Shown here piece after piece: positions 1 to 7,939 of a stretch of 26,099 bases of DNA; within the stretch, counting starts at the first letter, position 1; each line of letters opens with the position of its first letter. The stretch covers positions 1 to 26,099 of the forward strand of contig CAZRZN010000034.1 of NCBI GenBank assembly GCA_964604565.1. Direction: 5' to 3'. Source of the DNA: CAZRZN01 sp964604565. Its GTDB lineage: Bacteria; Pseudomonadota; Alphaproteobacteria; Rhodobacterales; Rhodobacteraceae. The position numbers were made by a program, and so were the translations under genes. Below the pieces are notes generated by a model that was not told the DNA's origin, searched no databases, and saw nothing but the letters and a program-made list of their open reading frames with translations.

Positions 1-657
1 TCTTAACCGCATAATATAAATTCATTTTCCGCATTACTGAGACGCTTGCATTTCAAAATCGAGCTAGGTTGCGCATCGGTTTCCACATGGGGAATACATG
101 GCCAATCTCGGGAATCGAGGACAAGGCAAGGAGGGCTCAGGTAAATTGGCTCACCTGAGTAATTGGCATTGCCAAGGTTAGGGGCCACCGACTGAGTCGC
201 CCAAAAGCAGTTGCGCCTTCGACGATACATGCAAATCAAATTTTCGGGCGACTTTGCGCACCGGCTCCGTCACCATATTTCGGGAATTGAAAAGCGCGGT
301 TCGTGAATGGATCAAGCCAGATTGGCTGCTCCGGTGCGAAGGGGCGGAAAAAGCAACAGACACTCAACACACTGGCTTCTCTGGGCAGGACCGAGCCATT
401 TGGAACGGTTTAAGGCCCAAACCTGCGAATAAAACTCATTGGAGGTCCAGGTCACGTGAAGAGTTCAGATTTGAGCATTCCAGACAGAACAAGCGTCTGA
501 AAAAGACCCGAGGCAATGTCCGAGTCAAGACACCGGAGATGATCTATAGGGGACGCCATCCCGCACGGATCCGGCAAGAGCGTGTCTCTCTTTGCCGAAT
601 CACGACAGGTCCCGATCTAGAGCTTGCTTCTGGCTACTCGCGAGTGGCTCAGGAGCT
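1..657. other. Gene-poor left end, no recognised gene
   Basis: This stretch lies downstream of the fliL end of the flagellar operon. Both strands carry only short open frames (for example 3-239 minus and 254-673 plus). Their translations are rich in Arg, Cys, His and Trp and show no family motif or convincing ribosome binding site, so I call no gene. Base composition looks somewhat more AT-rich than the flanking genes. Visible structure is limited to a 7-bp inverted repeat (136-142 with 153-159, 10-nt loop), a short palindromic TTGGCA-T-TGCCAA at 163-175, and the word AATTGGC repeated at 144 and 161. It could be a decayed remnant or a non-coding spacer; I cannot tell which. Confidence 0.5.
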
Positions 658-1170
658 TCAACTTGCGTCCTGACGCGCAATCTCTGTAATAAGGACGTCT
701 CTGACGTCTGGCCCAAGGACAGAACGGGCCACATCGAGGAGAGCGGAACGAAGGATTCCCATGCGTTCTCCGGCAGTAAACGCGCCTTCGAAACCACCAA
801 TGTTTGCATGATCAAAAAACTGCTGTAGAAATACGTCGCGCAATTTCGGCTCTTTCTCATAGACAATACCGGATGTTCCCGCGGTGACTTCAATGCTCAA
901 AGCGGCCACGATCAAGGCTTCAACCCGGTCTTTCCCCATTATGGGGACGACGAACTGATTGTTCATTTTGACATATTCGGTGTCATCAGAGGCATTGTCC
1001 CGTGGCTTTCGGTCAAGGCTGGCTGTCTGCAAGCCATAGTCTGGATCGCTTGCCGGCTCGGCGGCGATTGCCTGCTCGATCTGCTCTGGTGGGATCAGGA
1101 AAAGGCCGGCCCCGACGCCGGCTGCCGTTCCGATCAAGGCGAGGACGATGGGCAAAAGTTTGCGGAGCAT
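658..1170 (-). CDS. fliL: Flagellar basal body-associated protein FliL family
   Basis: FliL proteins are single-pass inner-membrane proteins that sit around the MotAB stator and modulate torque and stator engagement. This 170-residue product has one N-terminal membrane segment (about residues 4-26). A periplasmic domain follows with a conserved-looking core from about residue 65: NNQFVVP, then EVTAG, KLRDVFLQ and a C-terminal ITEIARQD. This matches the divergent FliL type of Rhodobacteraceae. The ATG at 1170 follows a GAGGA-type ribosome binding site and lies 10 bp after the flgH stop, so it is the last gene of the minus-strand operon. No terminator was recognised just after it. Identity is fairly secure from motif and context; the exact role in this organism is inferred from the family. 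Confidence 0.85.
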   Translation of the reverse strand: MLRKLLPIVLALIGTAAGVGAGLFLIPPEQIEQAIAAEPASDPDYGLQTASLDRKPRDNASDDTEYVKMNNQFVVPIMGKDRVEALIVAALSIEVTAGTSGIVYEKEPKLRDVFLQQFFDHANIGGFEGAFTAGERMGILRSALLDVARSVLGPDVRDVLITEIARQDAS

Positions 1171-1180
1171 GCTTTTTTCC

Positions 1181-1909
1181 TCAGAACGGCAGGATCATGT
1201 CCAGAACTTGCTGGCCGACCCTGGGTTGTTGAACGTCCGTGATCTGACCGCGCCCGCCATAGGATATCCGTGCCGAAGCGATCTTGTCATAGGTGATCTG
1301 GTTCTGACGGGAAATGTCCTCGGGCCGAACATAGCCGGAGACGAGCAACTCGCGCAGTTCGAAGTTCACGCGGACCTCCTGGCTACCCTCGATCGCCAAA
1401 ACGCCGTTCGGAAGAACGTCGATCACAGTGGCGGCGACACGCAGCGTCAGGGTTTCGCTTCGACGGACCGATCCATCGCCGCTCGAGTCGCTCGAGGATT
1501 GAACCGATACGGCTTCATCCAGGCTTGCGCCATCGGTGATACCTTGGTTGATACGCTGGGGAATGCCGAACAACCCCGGTATTTCAAGACTTTCTGATCC
1601 TGAACGTGAGCGTGCTGTCCGGTTCTTGATCTCCGCACTTTCGTCGATTTCGACAACAACCGTCAGGATATCACCACGCTTGATCGCCCGTCGATCGCCC
1701 AGCAAGGATGTCTGTTCTCCGCTCCAGAGCGAGGCGCGATAAGATCCCTGGGACTGCGGTGTCGTCTGCGGAAGACCCGAGGCAATCATGGCGACCCTTT
1801 CCGGGCTGCTCGTATCGGGCGTGAATGTCGGCGCCTTGCCAAGATGATCCACCCGCCCGCAGGCAGTCAGAGCAAGGGCAAGCCCGATCAGGTAAATATG
1901 TTTCACCAT
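1181..1909 (-). CDS. flgH: Flagellar L-ring lipoprotein FlgH
   Basis: FlgH forms the outer-membrane L ring, the bushing through which the flagellar rod passes. The 242-residue product begins with a lipoprotein signal peptide and a clear lipobox, LTAC, giving lipidation at Cys17. Further on are segments typical of FlgH: the LWSGEQTSLLGDRRA region, GDILTVVVEI, a VLPNGVLAIEGSQEV stretch, and the C-terminal ISYGGRGQI. I chose the ATG at 1909 because GAGGA lies 5 nt upstream of it. An in-frame TTG at 1921 would only add residues ahead of the signal peptide. The gene starts 8 bp after the flgA stop and ends 10 bp before fliL, so it is co-transcribed. Length is normal for the family. Confidence 0.95.
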   Translation of the reverse strand: MVKHIYLIGLALALTACGRVDHLGKAPTFTPDTSSPERVAMIASGLPQTTPQSQGSYRASLWSGEQTSLLGDRRAIKRGDILTVVVEIDESAEIKNRTARSRSGSESLEIPGLFGIPQRINQGITDGASLDEAVSVQSSSDSSGDGSVRRSETLTLRVAATVIDVLPNGVLAIEGSQEVRVNFELRELLVSGYVRPEDISRQNQITYDKIASARISYGGRGQITDVQQPRVGQQVLDMILPF

Positions 1910-1917
1910 GTCGATCC

Positions 1918-2331
1918 TCAATTCTTGACCAGAATACTTCCATCCTCGGCGACCGTGCCGAAGAGAATTGTCCGGGAGTCTATGTTCATCACGCGAATGC
2001 GCTCTCCCGCGGCACCGCGGCCAAGCGCCCTGCCTTCGGCCCGGATCCGCAAACCGCCATGGGCGTAAACCAGTTCGACCGCCTGATTTCGCGCGACCAG
2101 TGCCGGTTCGCCGACAGAGCCACGCATTATGGCCCTGCCGGGGTAGATCGCGACGCGGGCCTCCTGACCAATGACTGCATCCAGGCTGCTGTATGCGCCC
2201 GTGACATCTGCCGAATCTAGGCGGACGGCCTCCGGCCCCACAATTTGCTGCGGGCGTATGGTTTGTGTCGAGACCACGGTGTCCGCGAGCGCCGACATGG
2301 GCCAGAGGGCGATCACGAGCACCCAGCGCAT
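1918..2331 (-). CDS. flgA: Flagellar P-ring assembly chaperone FlgA
   Basis: FlgA is a periplasmic chaperone needed to assemble the P ring (FlgI) around the rod. The 137-residue precursor has a Sec signal peptide with probable cleavage after ALA at residue 16. What follows is essentially the C-terminal SAF-type domain: TIRPQQIVGPEAV, a YPGRAIMRGS turn, and the closing GERIRVMNI and ILFGTV strands. It is shorter than enterobacterial FlgA (about 220 residues) because the N-terminal domain is missing; short forms are common in alphaproteobacteria. The start codon overlaps the flgG stop as ATGA, indicating translational coupling. The partner gene flgI is not in the window. Confidence 0.9.
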   Translation of the reverse strand: MRWVLVIALWPMSALADTVVSTQTIRPQQIVGPEAVRLDSADVTGAYSSLDAVIGQEARVAIYPGRAIMRGSVGEPALVARNQAVELVYAHGGLRIRAEGRALGRGAAGERIRVMNIDSRTILFGTVAEDGSILVKN

Positions 2332-3116
2332 CAGCGCACCTGCGCCGTGGCGCCCATCATCTGATCGGCAGCGGAAATGACCTTGGAATTCAGCTCATAG
2401 CCCCGCTGCGCCTCGATGAGATCGGTGATCTCTCTGACTGCGTCGACGGAACTGTCTTCCAGATAACCCTGTCTGAGAGTGCCCAATCCGTCCTGTCCGG
2501 GCGTGGATTGCAGCGCCGGGCCGGATGCTTCGGTCTCGACAAACAGGTTGGAGCCCATCGCCTCGAGCCCCTTCGGATTGGAAAAGCCGGCCATCGTGAA
2601 CTGCCCCAGAAGCTGCCCTTCCGGTTGGTCCGCAAAATAGGCGTAGACCTCTCCATCCGCATTGATCGACACGCTCCGGGCGTCATCCGGTATGACAACC
2701 TCCGGCGAGACGGCATAACCTTCGGACGTGACGATCAGTCCCTCGCCGGTCCTTTTCAACCCGCCATCCCGCGTATAGCCCAACTGGCCGGAGGGAAGCG
2801 TCACCTCAAGATATCCGTTACCCTCAATGGCGACATCCAGATCACCGCCCGTGGCGGAGAGCGCCCCCTGCTGGAGTTGCATGGACACCGCAGCGGGCCT
2901 GACGCCAAGGCCAAGCTGAATGCCGGTCGGCAGAACAGTTCCATCGGATGCACTTACCGTTCCGGCGCGTGCCATCTGCTGATAGTGAAGATCGGCAAAT
3001 TCTGCGCGGCGCGCGTTATAGCCCGTCGTGCTCATGTTCGAGAGGTTGTTCGAGATGACCTCGACCCGCATCTGCTGGGCGCTCATCCCGGTGGCGGCAA
3101 TCTTTAAGGCACGCAT
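2331..3116 (-). CDS. flgG: Flagellar distal rod protein FlgG
   Basis: FlgG builds the distal rod, the driveshaft connecting the motor to the hook. The 261-residue protein has the axial-protein signature near its N terminus (NNLSNMSTTGY, residues 23-33) and the matching C-terminal heptad region (AQRGYELNSKVISAADQMM, about 236-254). These two ends pair as the D0 coiled coil. The middle carries the expected LGLGVRPAAV and IEGNGYLEVTLP segments. Full length is typical of FlgG (about 260), which separates it from the shorter FlgF next door. It begins 10 bp after the flgF stop and its TGA overlaps the flgA start. Confidence 0.97.
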   Translation of the reverse strand: MRALKIAATGMSAQQMRVEVISNNLSNMSTTGYNARRAEFADLHYQQMARAGTVSASDGTVLPTGIQLGLGVRPAAVSMQLQQGALSATGGDLDVAIEGNGYLEVTLPSGQLGYTRDGGLKRTGEGLIVTSEGYAVSPEVVIPDDARSVSINADGEVYAYFADQPEGQLLGQFTMAGFSNPKGLEAMGSNLFVETEASGPALQSTPGQDGLGTLRQGYLEDSSVDAVREITDLIEAQRGYELNSKVISAADQMMGATAQVR

Positions 3117-3126
3117 TGTGAGGCTC

Positions 3127-3840
3127 CTATTTGATGAATGTTTTCATAGCGGTGCGAATACGGTCATCCTCACGCTCCATGAAGCTTTGGCCCAGTTCGT
3201 AGGCGCGTTGGACTTCGACCATCCGAGCCACCTGCAAGATCGGGTTGACGTTCGATTCCTCGACAAATCCCTGCATGACGCGGGGACTTTCGACCGGTTC
3301 GAAACCCGCATCGCTGCGGAACAACTGACTGCCCTCGCGGGTGACCATAAGCGGATCAATCGGTCGAACGATCCCGACCTGGCCAATGGCGCGGCCTTCT
3401 GAACTGAGCGTGCCATCCCGGGCCACAGCCAGATCAATTGCCTGGGGCGGGACGAAAATCGGCGCACCACCTTCGTCCAGGACGGGATACCCGTCAGGCG
3501 TGACGAGCGTCCCCTCGGCACTGGGCGAGAAGGCCCCGGCGCGGGTCAATCTCTGACCCTCCGGTGCCTCAACAAGGAAAAACCCCTCGCCCTCGATCGC
3601 AAGATCGTAGAGTCCGCCGGTCATCTCCAGACCGCCCTGGGCAAATGACGTGGTCCCCACCCGTCCTGCCGCCATGGCCACTCCGGGCAGGCCGTCCCCC
3701 TCGGAGACATACTCCGAAAAGATCACGCCCTCTTGCCTGTATCCGGTCGTGTTTGCATTGGCGATATTGTTGGCGATCACCTGCATTTCGCGCATCAGGC
3801 CCGATTGGCGGGATAGGGCGGTATAGCCAGCGGTTTCCAT
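3127..3840 (-). CDS. flgF: Flagellar proximal rod protein FlgF
   Basis: FlgF is one of the proximal rod subunits (with FlgB, FlgC and FliE). The 237-residue sequence has the flagellar rod signature ANNIANANTTGYRQEG at about residues 23-38 and a C-terminal coiled-coil end (VEQRAYELGQ-like, ending in EDDRIRTAMKTFIK). A LAIEGEGFFLVE segment is typical of the FlgE/F/G group. Position directly upstream of flgG, and a length between FlgC and FlgG, support FlgF. Its ATG lies one base after the fliQ stop, so the two are almost certainly translated from one transcript. Confidence 0.93.
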   Translation of the reverse strand: METAGYTALSRQSGLMREMQVIANNIANANTTGYRQEGVIFSEYVSEGDGLPGVAMAAGRVGTTSFAQGGLEMTGGLYDLAIEGEGFFLVEAPEGQRLTRAGAFSPSAEGTLVTPDGYPVLDEGGAPIFVPPQAIDLAVARDGTLSSEGRAIGQVGIVRPIDPLMVTREGSQLFRSDAGFEPVESPRVMQGFVEESNVNPILQVARMVEVQRAYELGQSFMEREDDRIRTAMKTFIK

Positions 3841-3841
3841 G

Positions 3842-4111
3842 TCAGCCTCCAGTGATGATTGGGATGATCTGTCCCTGGAAGAAATCCACCAGGGTGCGCG
3901 TCATGAAACTCATCGACATCCAGAACACGAGAACGATTGCCAGGAGCTTGGGCACGAAGGTCAGTGTCATTTCCTGGATCGATGTAAGAGCCTGGAACAG
4001 GCCCACGCCGACCCCCGCGACCAGGGCGGCCGAAAGGATAGGGACCGAGGTGACCGTGGCGACCCAGAGGCCCATGCGTAGCGTGTCGAAGAAGACGACT
4101 TCGGTCAGCAT
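3842..4111 (-). CDS. fliQ: Flagellar export gate protein FliQ
   Basis: FliQ is a small inner-membrane component of the FliPQR export gate of the flagellar type III secretion apparatus. The 89-residue product has two hydrophobic helices (about 14-38 and 50-72). The GLFQALTSIQEMTLTFVPK segment between and into the second helix is the family hallmark. The open frame runs further upstream, but the added sequence is Arg/Ser-rich and overlaps fliE antisense-free coding. The ATG at 4111, 4 bp after the fliE stop, gives the normal FliQ length (86-90 residues). FliP and FliR are not encoded in this window. Confidence 0.95.
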   Translation of the reverse strand: MLTEVVFFDTLRMGLWVATVTSVPILSAALVAGVGVGLFQALTSIQEMTLTFVPKLLAIVLVFWMSMSFMTRTLVDFFQGQIIPIITGG

Positions 4112-4115
4112 TGCG

Positions 4116-4415
4116 TCAGACCGGCATCCGGAGGATTTCCTGGTAGGCCTCGACCACCTTGTCGCGCACGGCGACGACCGTTTCCACGGCCAGTTCCGAT
4201 TGCGCGAGGGCCTCGACGAGCGCGTGCGGATCGGCGTCACCGGTCATTGCCGTCTTGGCGGTTTCCTCCGCCTCGCGCAATTGGCCGGCGAAATCGGACG
4301 TTACCCGAGCGAATTCCTTCTCGATTGCCGGTCCGGTACCGGTTGCAGGCTCAGGCTGCATGGCAGGGCGTGAAGCCGCGTATTTTTGCGCAGCATAGAG
4401 TGAACGAACGTCCAT
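4116..4415 (-). CDS. fliE: Flagellar hook-basal body complex protein FliE
   Basis: FliE connects the MS ring (FliF) to the proximal rod and is the first rod protein exported. The 99-residue sequence ends with the characteristic helical segment (SELAVETVVAVRDKVVEAYQ, then EILRMPV), which closely follows the FliE consensus of a nearly invariant VRDK and a terminal EI-RMP/QV. The N-terminal half is Pro/Ala-rich and poorly conserved, as usual. It lies 32 bp after flgC and 4 bp before fliQ in the rod operon. Length is normal for the family. Confidence 0.95.
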   Translation of the reverse strand: MDVRSLYAAQKYAASRPAMQPEPATGTGPAIEKEFARVTSDFAGQLREAEETAKTAMTGDADPHALVEALAQSELAVETVVAVRDKVVEAYQEILRMPV

Positions 4416-4447
4416 TCTGATCTCCTTGGAAACAAATTGTCGGTGAC

Positions 4448-4837
4448 TTAGCGGCGAAGCAGGTCCATCAGCCCTGAAGACATCTCACGGGTTTGCTGAA
4501 ACATCTTGAGGTTCGCCTCATAGGAGCGCTGGGCCTCGCGGGCATCTGCAATCTCGATGATCAGATCGACATTGGAACCGTCGTAGTTGCCATTGCCATC
4601 TGCCAGTGGGTGGGCGGGGTCATGGATCCTGGTCAATTCGCTGCGGTCCAGCCGGACATCACCAGGCTGAACACCGGAGACATCCGAACCGGTGGGCACC
4701 ACTTCAAAAGGAATGGTCTTTCGGTGGTAACCGGGGGTGTCGACGTTGGCGATGTTCTCGGACAAAACACGCAGTCGTGCAGCCTGGGCTTGCAGGCCAG
4801 TGGTTGTGACGCTGAGGGCATCGGAAAAAGCGCTCAT
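4448..4837 (-). CDS. flgC: Flagellar proximal rod protein FlgC
   Basis: FlgC is a proximal rod subunit. The 129-residue protein carries the rod signature LSENIANVDTPGYHRK (about residues 25-40) and the C-terminal motif SNVDLIIEIADAREAQRSYEANL, shown here in pieces: SNVDLIIEI then AREAQRSYEANL. A run of Gly/Asn/Asp before the C-terminal helix (DGNGNYDGSNVD) is typical of FlgC. It starts 12 bp after the flgB stop with an AGGGA ribosome binding site. Confidence 0.96.
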   Translation of the reverse strand: MSAFSDALSVTTTGLQAQAARLRVLSENIANVDTPGYHRKTIPFEVVPTGSDVSGVQPGDVRLDRSELTRIHDPAHPLADGNGNYDGSNVDLIIEIADAREAQRSYEANLKMFQQTREMSSGLMDLLRR

Positions 4838-4849
4838 CTCATTTTCCCT

Positions 4850-5227
4850 TTACTTGCGGCCAAGGCTGGTGCGCAGAATGTTGAGGTTGTTGCGATAGAT
4901 GGCGAGGGCGCGATCATGCTGGCGCTGGGCGCCCACGGCGCTCACCATTTCCTGTTCCAGCGAAACGGTGTTTCCGTTCGGGTCCAGAGCATCGCGCCGC
5001 TCACTGAAATCCAGTGTGCGCGTGGTGCTGCCGTTCAGGTGGTTTTCCCGTGTCGCGCGTTGCCCCATGAGGGACTCGCGCATGGTGTCGCGAAATTCTG
5101 GCAGATCCCGCGCACGATACCCCGGGGTATCCGCGTTGGCGATATTCTGCGCGCTGAAAGCCTGCTTGACACCTGCATGTCGTGCCATGGCCATCGCCGT
5201 TCTGAAGACGTCCAAATTCTGGAACAT
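4850..5227 (-). CDS. flgB: Flagellar proximal rod protein FlgB
   Basis: FlgB is a proximal rod subunit and here the first gene of the minus-strand flagellar operon. The 125-residue product has the rod signature FSAQNIANADTPGYRARD near residues 24-41 and a C-terminal helix with AQRQHDRALAIYRNNLNI. The ATG at 5227 is preceded by GAGGGAG about 8 nt upstream. The gene is divergent from fliI, with 84 bp between the two starts, so promoters for both transcripts should lie in that spacer. Confidence 0.94.
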   Translation of the reverse strand: MFQNLDVFRTAMAMARHAGVKQAFSAQNIANADTPGYRARDLPEFRDTMRESLMGQRATRENHLNGSTTRTLDFSERRDALDPNGNTVSLEQEMVSAVGAQRQHDRALAIYRNNLNILRTSLGRK

Positions 5228-5311
5228 CGGGGCTTCTCCCTCGATTGCTTAAATCAAGGCTTAACGCTGATTCCTTTAGATATGGTTTTCAGAGAATGAA
5301 CGGAGCGCTCC
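5228..5311. promoter_or_regulatory. Divergent flgB/fliI spacer with CtrA-like site
   Basis: The spacer contains two TTAA half-sites (5249-5252 and 5261-5264), the second extended to TTAAC, separated by 8 bp. The known consensus of the alphaproteobacterial cell-cycle/flagellar regulator CtrA is TTAA-N7-TTAA(C). This is therefore a near-match with one extra spacer base. No convincing sigma-70 or sigma-54 pair was seen. The fliI ribosome binding site sits inside a perfect 10-bp palindrome GGAGCGCTCC (5302-5311) touching the ATG. A regulatory role is inferred from position and motif only. Confidence 0.4.
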
Positions 5312-6694
5312 ATGGACGAAGACATCGCCGGGCTCAGAGCCCGAATCTCACAGATGCAACCGGTGCGCGCTGTTGGGCGTGTGCAGTCGGTCGACGGCAC
5401 GATTATCTGGGTCCGCGGTCTTTCCGAAACGGCCTGTATCGGAGACCGGTTGCGTCTTGTGCATCCAGGAACAATCCTCGGCGGAGAGGTCTTGCGCATT
5501 CGTGATGATCTGGTGGCGATGCTTCCGGATGAACCCGCAGACGGTGTGTCCCGAGGCGATCGCGTCGCCGTTCTCGGAGCACCGACGCTTGCACCATGTG
5601 ACAGCTGGATTGGCAGGGTGATCGATGCCTACGGTCGTCCTCTGGATGGGGCGCCGATTGGTCCGGGTGAGCGACGGCGGCCTTTCCGGGCGAGCCCGCC
5701 TCCGGCCGCGGCCCGGCGGCGACTTGGACAGAGGTTATCCACGGGCCTGTCGGTTTTCGACACCTTGCTGCCGATCGTGCAGGGTCAGAGAATCGGGCTG
5801 TTTGCCGGATCGGGTGTCGGCAAATCCCGCCTTTTGGCGCAACTCGCCCAAGGGATGCAGGCAGATGTCGTCGTTCTGGCATTGGTCGGCGAGCGCGGGC
5901 GCGAGGTGCTGGACTTTGTCACAACCGTTCTGGGCCCGGAGGGCATGGCGCGGAGTGTCGTCGTTGCTGCCACCTCGGATCGCTCGCCGCTGGAACGCCG
6001 GCGTTGTCCACTCGCTGCGATGACCGTTGCAGAACACTTTCGCGATCAGGGCAAACAAGTCCTTTATCTGGCCGATTCGATAACCCGCTTTGCCGAGGCG
6101 CATCGTGAGGTGGCGATTGCGGCAGGAGAACTGCCGGCACTGCGGGGATATCCGCCCTCCGTTGCGCATCAGATCATGCGGCTGGCCGAGCGAGCAGGAC
6201 CCGGTATCGACGGAACCGGCGACATCACGGCGGTTTTCAGCGTGCTGGTGGCGGGATCGGACATGGACGAGCCTGTAGCAGATATTCTGCGCGGCGTGCT
6301 TGATGGTCACGTGGTTCTGGATCGCCAGATTGCCGAACGCGGACGATTCCCTGCGATCGATTTGCTGCGTTCCGTTTCGCGCAGCTTACCCGAAGCGGCG
6401 AATGAGCATGAGAACGCGCTCATTCAGCAAGTACGCAGTCTTTTGGGTGCCTATGCGCGATCCGAAACCATGATCCTCGCAGGTCTCTACAGAGAAGGGG
6501 AAGACATCGTTCTTGATCAAGCGATCCGAATCTGGTCGCAGTTGGATGCGTTTCTGGCCGAAGCATCGGTCGCCGGACCGGAGCGCGCATTTCAACGTCT
6601 CGAATTGATCCTACGCCGGGCACAAGCGTCCCCTCAGCCACGGGGGCCTGCCCCGAACCGCGGGATGACCATGCAAGGACAGGGCCGCAGATGA
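5312..6694 (+). CDS. fliI: Flagellar export ATPase FliI
   Basis: FliI is the hexameric ATPase of the flagellar type III export apparatus, which helps unload and unfold export substrates. The 460-residue protein has an N-terminal beta-barrel domain and a Walker A at about residues 165-172 (GSGVGKS). It also has the VGERGREV segment typical of F1-like and T3SS ATPases, a Walker B region around VLYLADSITRFAEAHRE, and the GYPPSV segment that recognises flagellar/T3SS members rather than F1 beta. The ATG at 5312 has GGAG 6 nt upstream. It stands alone on the plus strand and converges with the DUF1217 gene 31 bp further on. Its usual regulator FliH is not in the window. Confidence 0.97.
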   Translation: MDEDIAGLRARISQMQPVRAVGRVQSVDGTIIWVRGLSETACIGDRLRLVHPGTILGGEVLRIRDDLVAMLPDEPADGVSRGDRVAVLGAPTLAPCDSWIGRVIDAYGRPLDGAPIGPGERRRPFRASPPPAAARRRLGQRLSTGLSVFDTLLPIVQGQRIGLFAGSGVGKSRLLAQLAQGMQADVVVLALVGERGREVLDFVTTVLGPEGMARSVVVAATSDRSPLERRRCPLAAMTVAEHFRDQGKQVLYLADSITRFAEAHREVAIAAGELPALRGYPPSVAHQIMRLAERAGPGIDGTGDITAVFSVLVAGSDMDEPVADILRGVLDGHVVLDRQIAERGRFPAIDLLRSVSRSLPEAANEHENALIQQVRSLLGAYARSETMILAGLYREGEDIVLDQAIRIWSQLDAFLAEASVAGPERAFQRLELILRRAQASPQPRGPAPNRGMTMQGQGRR

Positions 6695-6725
6695 CCCGGT
6701 CGGTCGCATCAATCCAAGCACGGCG

Positions 6726-7538
6726 TCAGCCGAACAGGGACTGCCTGGGTATCGATTGCAACAGTGTCAGTGCCATCTGACCAGAGCCCATGGCACTGCT
6801 TTGCTTCATTTGACTTTGCAACAGGTAGGTTTGGATAACCTTGTTCATCACTTCTGGCTCTGCAATCTCGGCGATCTCCTTCACACCGAAACGCGATTGC
6901 ATTTTGTCGCGGAAAACTTCCAGCTGTTTGTCGATATCAAGTTGGCCAAACCCACTGGGAAGGCCGAGAGCCGTTTCCAGAACCGACCGCAGAGGTGGCG
7001 TTCCCATGACGCGGAACCACTTCGTGTCGTCGGCACTGTTGCTGTTGGCCATTTCCGGCAGCGTCCGCTCCATATAAAGGGATAGACGCAAGCTTTCGTC
7101 CTGATTTCCGACGGCCACCTCGAATTCCTGCGCACGGAAACGCGATACAATGTCCTTGGCAAAATTCCTGGACTGTGTTGCGGGCCCAAGCGGGGAGTCG
7201 AAGGCAAAGGCATTCGCCAGTGCCTTGTACCGATCGTCCGAGAGCTTGTTGGCCAAGGCATCGCGGGATCCCGTTCCCTCCTCAAGCACTTTCCGGATGA
7301 AAAAGATGTTGTCTATGTCATCTTGAAGGCCGAAAGCTCCCAATGCGACGCGACGCAGGCGGCGATCGGCCACCAAATCTTCTGCATTGGTGATCTTGCC
7401 GATCTCAGAGGCGAAATACTCGGTGTCGCGGGCAATGGTGACCGACTTGTCGAATACGTTACGTTGCGTCTCCTGCGTTGATTTCAGGAACTGCCAGCCG
7501 ACCAATCCGCTGCCAACGACGACCGGTTGATATGTCAT
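6726..7538 (-). CDS. DUF1217 family flagellar-locus protein
   Basis: This 270-residue product begins MTYQPVVVGSGLVGW and continues with LKSTQETQRNVFDKS, FASEIGKITNAEDLV and LGAFGLQDDI. This pattern is recognised in DUF1217 proteins, which are repeatedly found beside flagellin genes in alphaproteobacteria. The function is not established; secretion or structural links to the flagellum have been suggested from gene context only. I chose the ATG at 7538 because it overlaps the flbT stop as ATGA and has GAGG 7 nt upstream. A longer in-frame version to 7601 would run into flbT. The C-terminal region (about 225-270) has heptad-like helices and Gln/Ser/Met-rich segments (LQSQMKQSSAMGSGQM). It is the last gene of the flagellin operon and converges with fliI. 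Confidence 0.75.
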   Translation of the reverse strand: MTYQPVVVGSGLVGWQFLKSTQETQRNVFDKSVTIARDTEYFASEIGKITNAEDLVADRRLRRVALGAFGLQDDIDNIFFIRKVLEEGTGSRDALANKLSDDRYKALANAFAFDSPLGPATQSRNFAKDIVSRFRAQEFEVAVGNQDESLRLSLYMERTLPEMANSNSADDTKWFRVMGTPPLRSVLETALGLPSGFGQLDIDKQLEVFRDKMQSRFGVKEIAEIAEPEVMNKVIQTYLLQSQMKQSSAMGSGQMALTLLQSIPRQSLFG

Positions 7539-7939
7539 TCCGACCTCGCTGCGAGCAAGCGGTCCTCCCGCGGGATCAAAGCCCGCAAGGCTTTCAGACA
7601 TTGATAGAATTGCGCGGCCAAAAGAGCGTCCGTCGCTTGCGTAAGCAAGCGCCGGCTATCCGCATCAATCAAGATCTGGCTCAACTCTTCGATGCGCGGC
7701 AAGAGCTTTGACTTGGCTTCTTCGGCGTTGCAATCTCCGGTCAGGATCAATTGGGCGTGATAGCACAGTCGCCGAACCGGGGTTTTGGCCTCTTCCGGGT
7801 GGATTGCATCCCGCAAGCGCAGAACGTTTGCATTGGGTGTCACGATCGATAGCCTGCTGCGGCGATCACCGTTTTCAATGACTGCGCCATTGATCAGAAC
7901 CCGCTCGCGCGGGCCGAGTTTCAGAACTAGTCCACTCAT
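7535..7939 (-). CDS. flbT: Flagellin biosynthesis repressor FlbT
   Basis: FlbT is an RNA-binding post-transcriptional regulator. In Caulobacter it acts on the 5' leader of flagellin mRNA and lowers its stability when hook-basal-body assembly is incomplete. The 134-residue product opens with SGLVLKLGPRERVLINGAVI, as FlbT proteins do. A central segment TPVRRLCYHAQLILTGD and the C-terminal LLAAQFYQCLKALRALI are also family-like. It is joined to flaF by a 4-bp ATGA overlap upstream and to the DUF1217 gene by another downstream. Its position just after flagellin and flaF is the normal alphaproteobacterial arrangement. Confidence 0.93.
   Translation of the reverse strand: MSGLVLKLGPRERVLINGAVIENGDRRSRLSIVTPNANVLRLRDAIHPEEAKTPVRRLCYHAQLILTGDCNAEEAKSKLLPRIEELSQILIDADSRRLLTQATDALLAAQFYQCLKALRALIPREDRLLAARSE

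Noticed and set aside
254..673. Plus-strand open frame of 139 codons at the left end
   Set aside because: Composition is not protein-like (many Arg, Trp, Gln, few hydrophobic runs), it lacks a ribosome binding site and overlaps the end of fliL.
5735..5743. TTATCCACG, a near-perfect DnaA box
   Set aside because: It lies alone inside the fliI coding sequence with no companion boxes or AT-rich stretch, so chance is the simplest reading.
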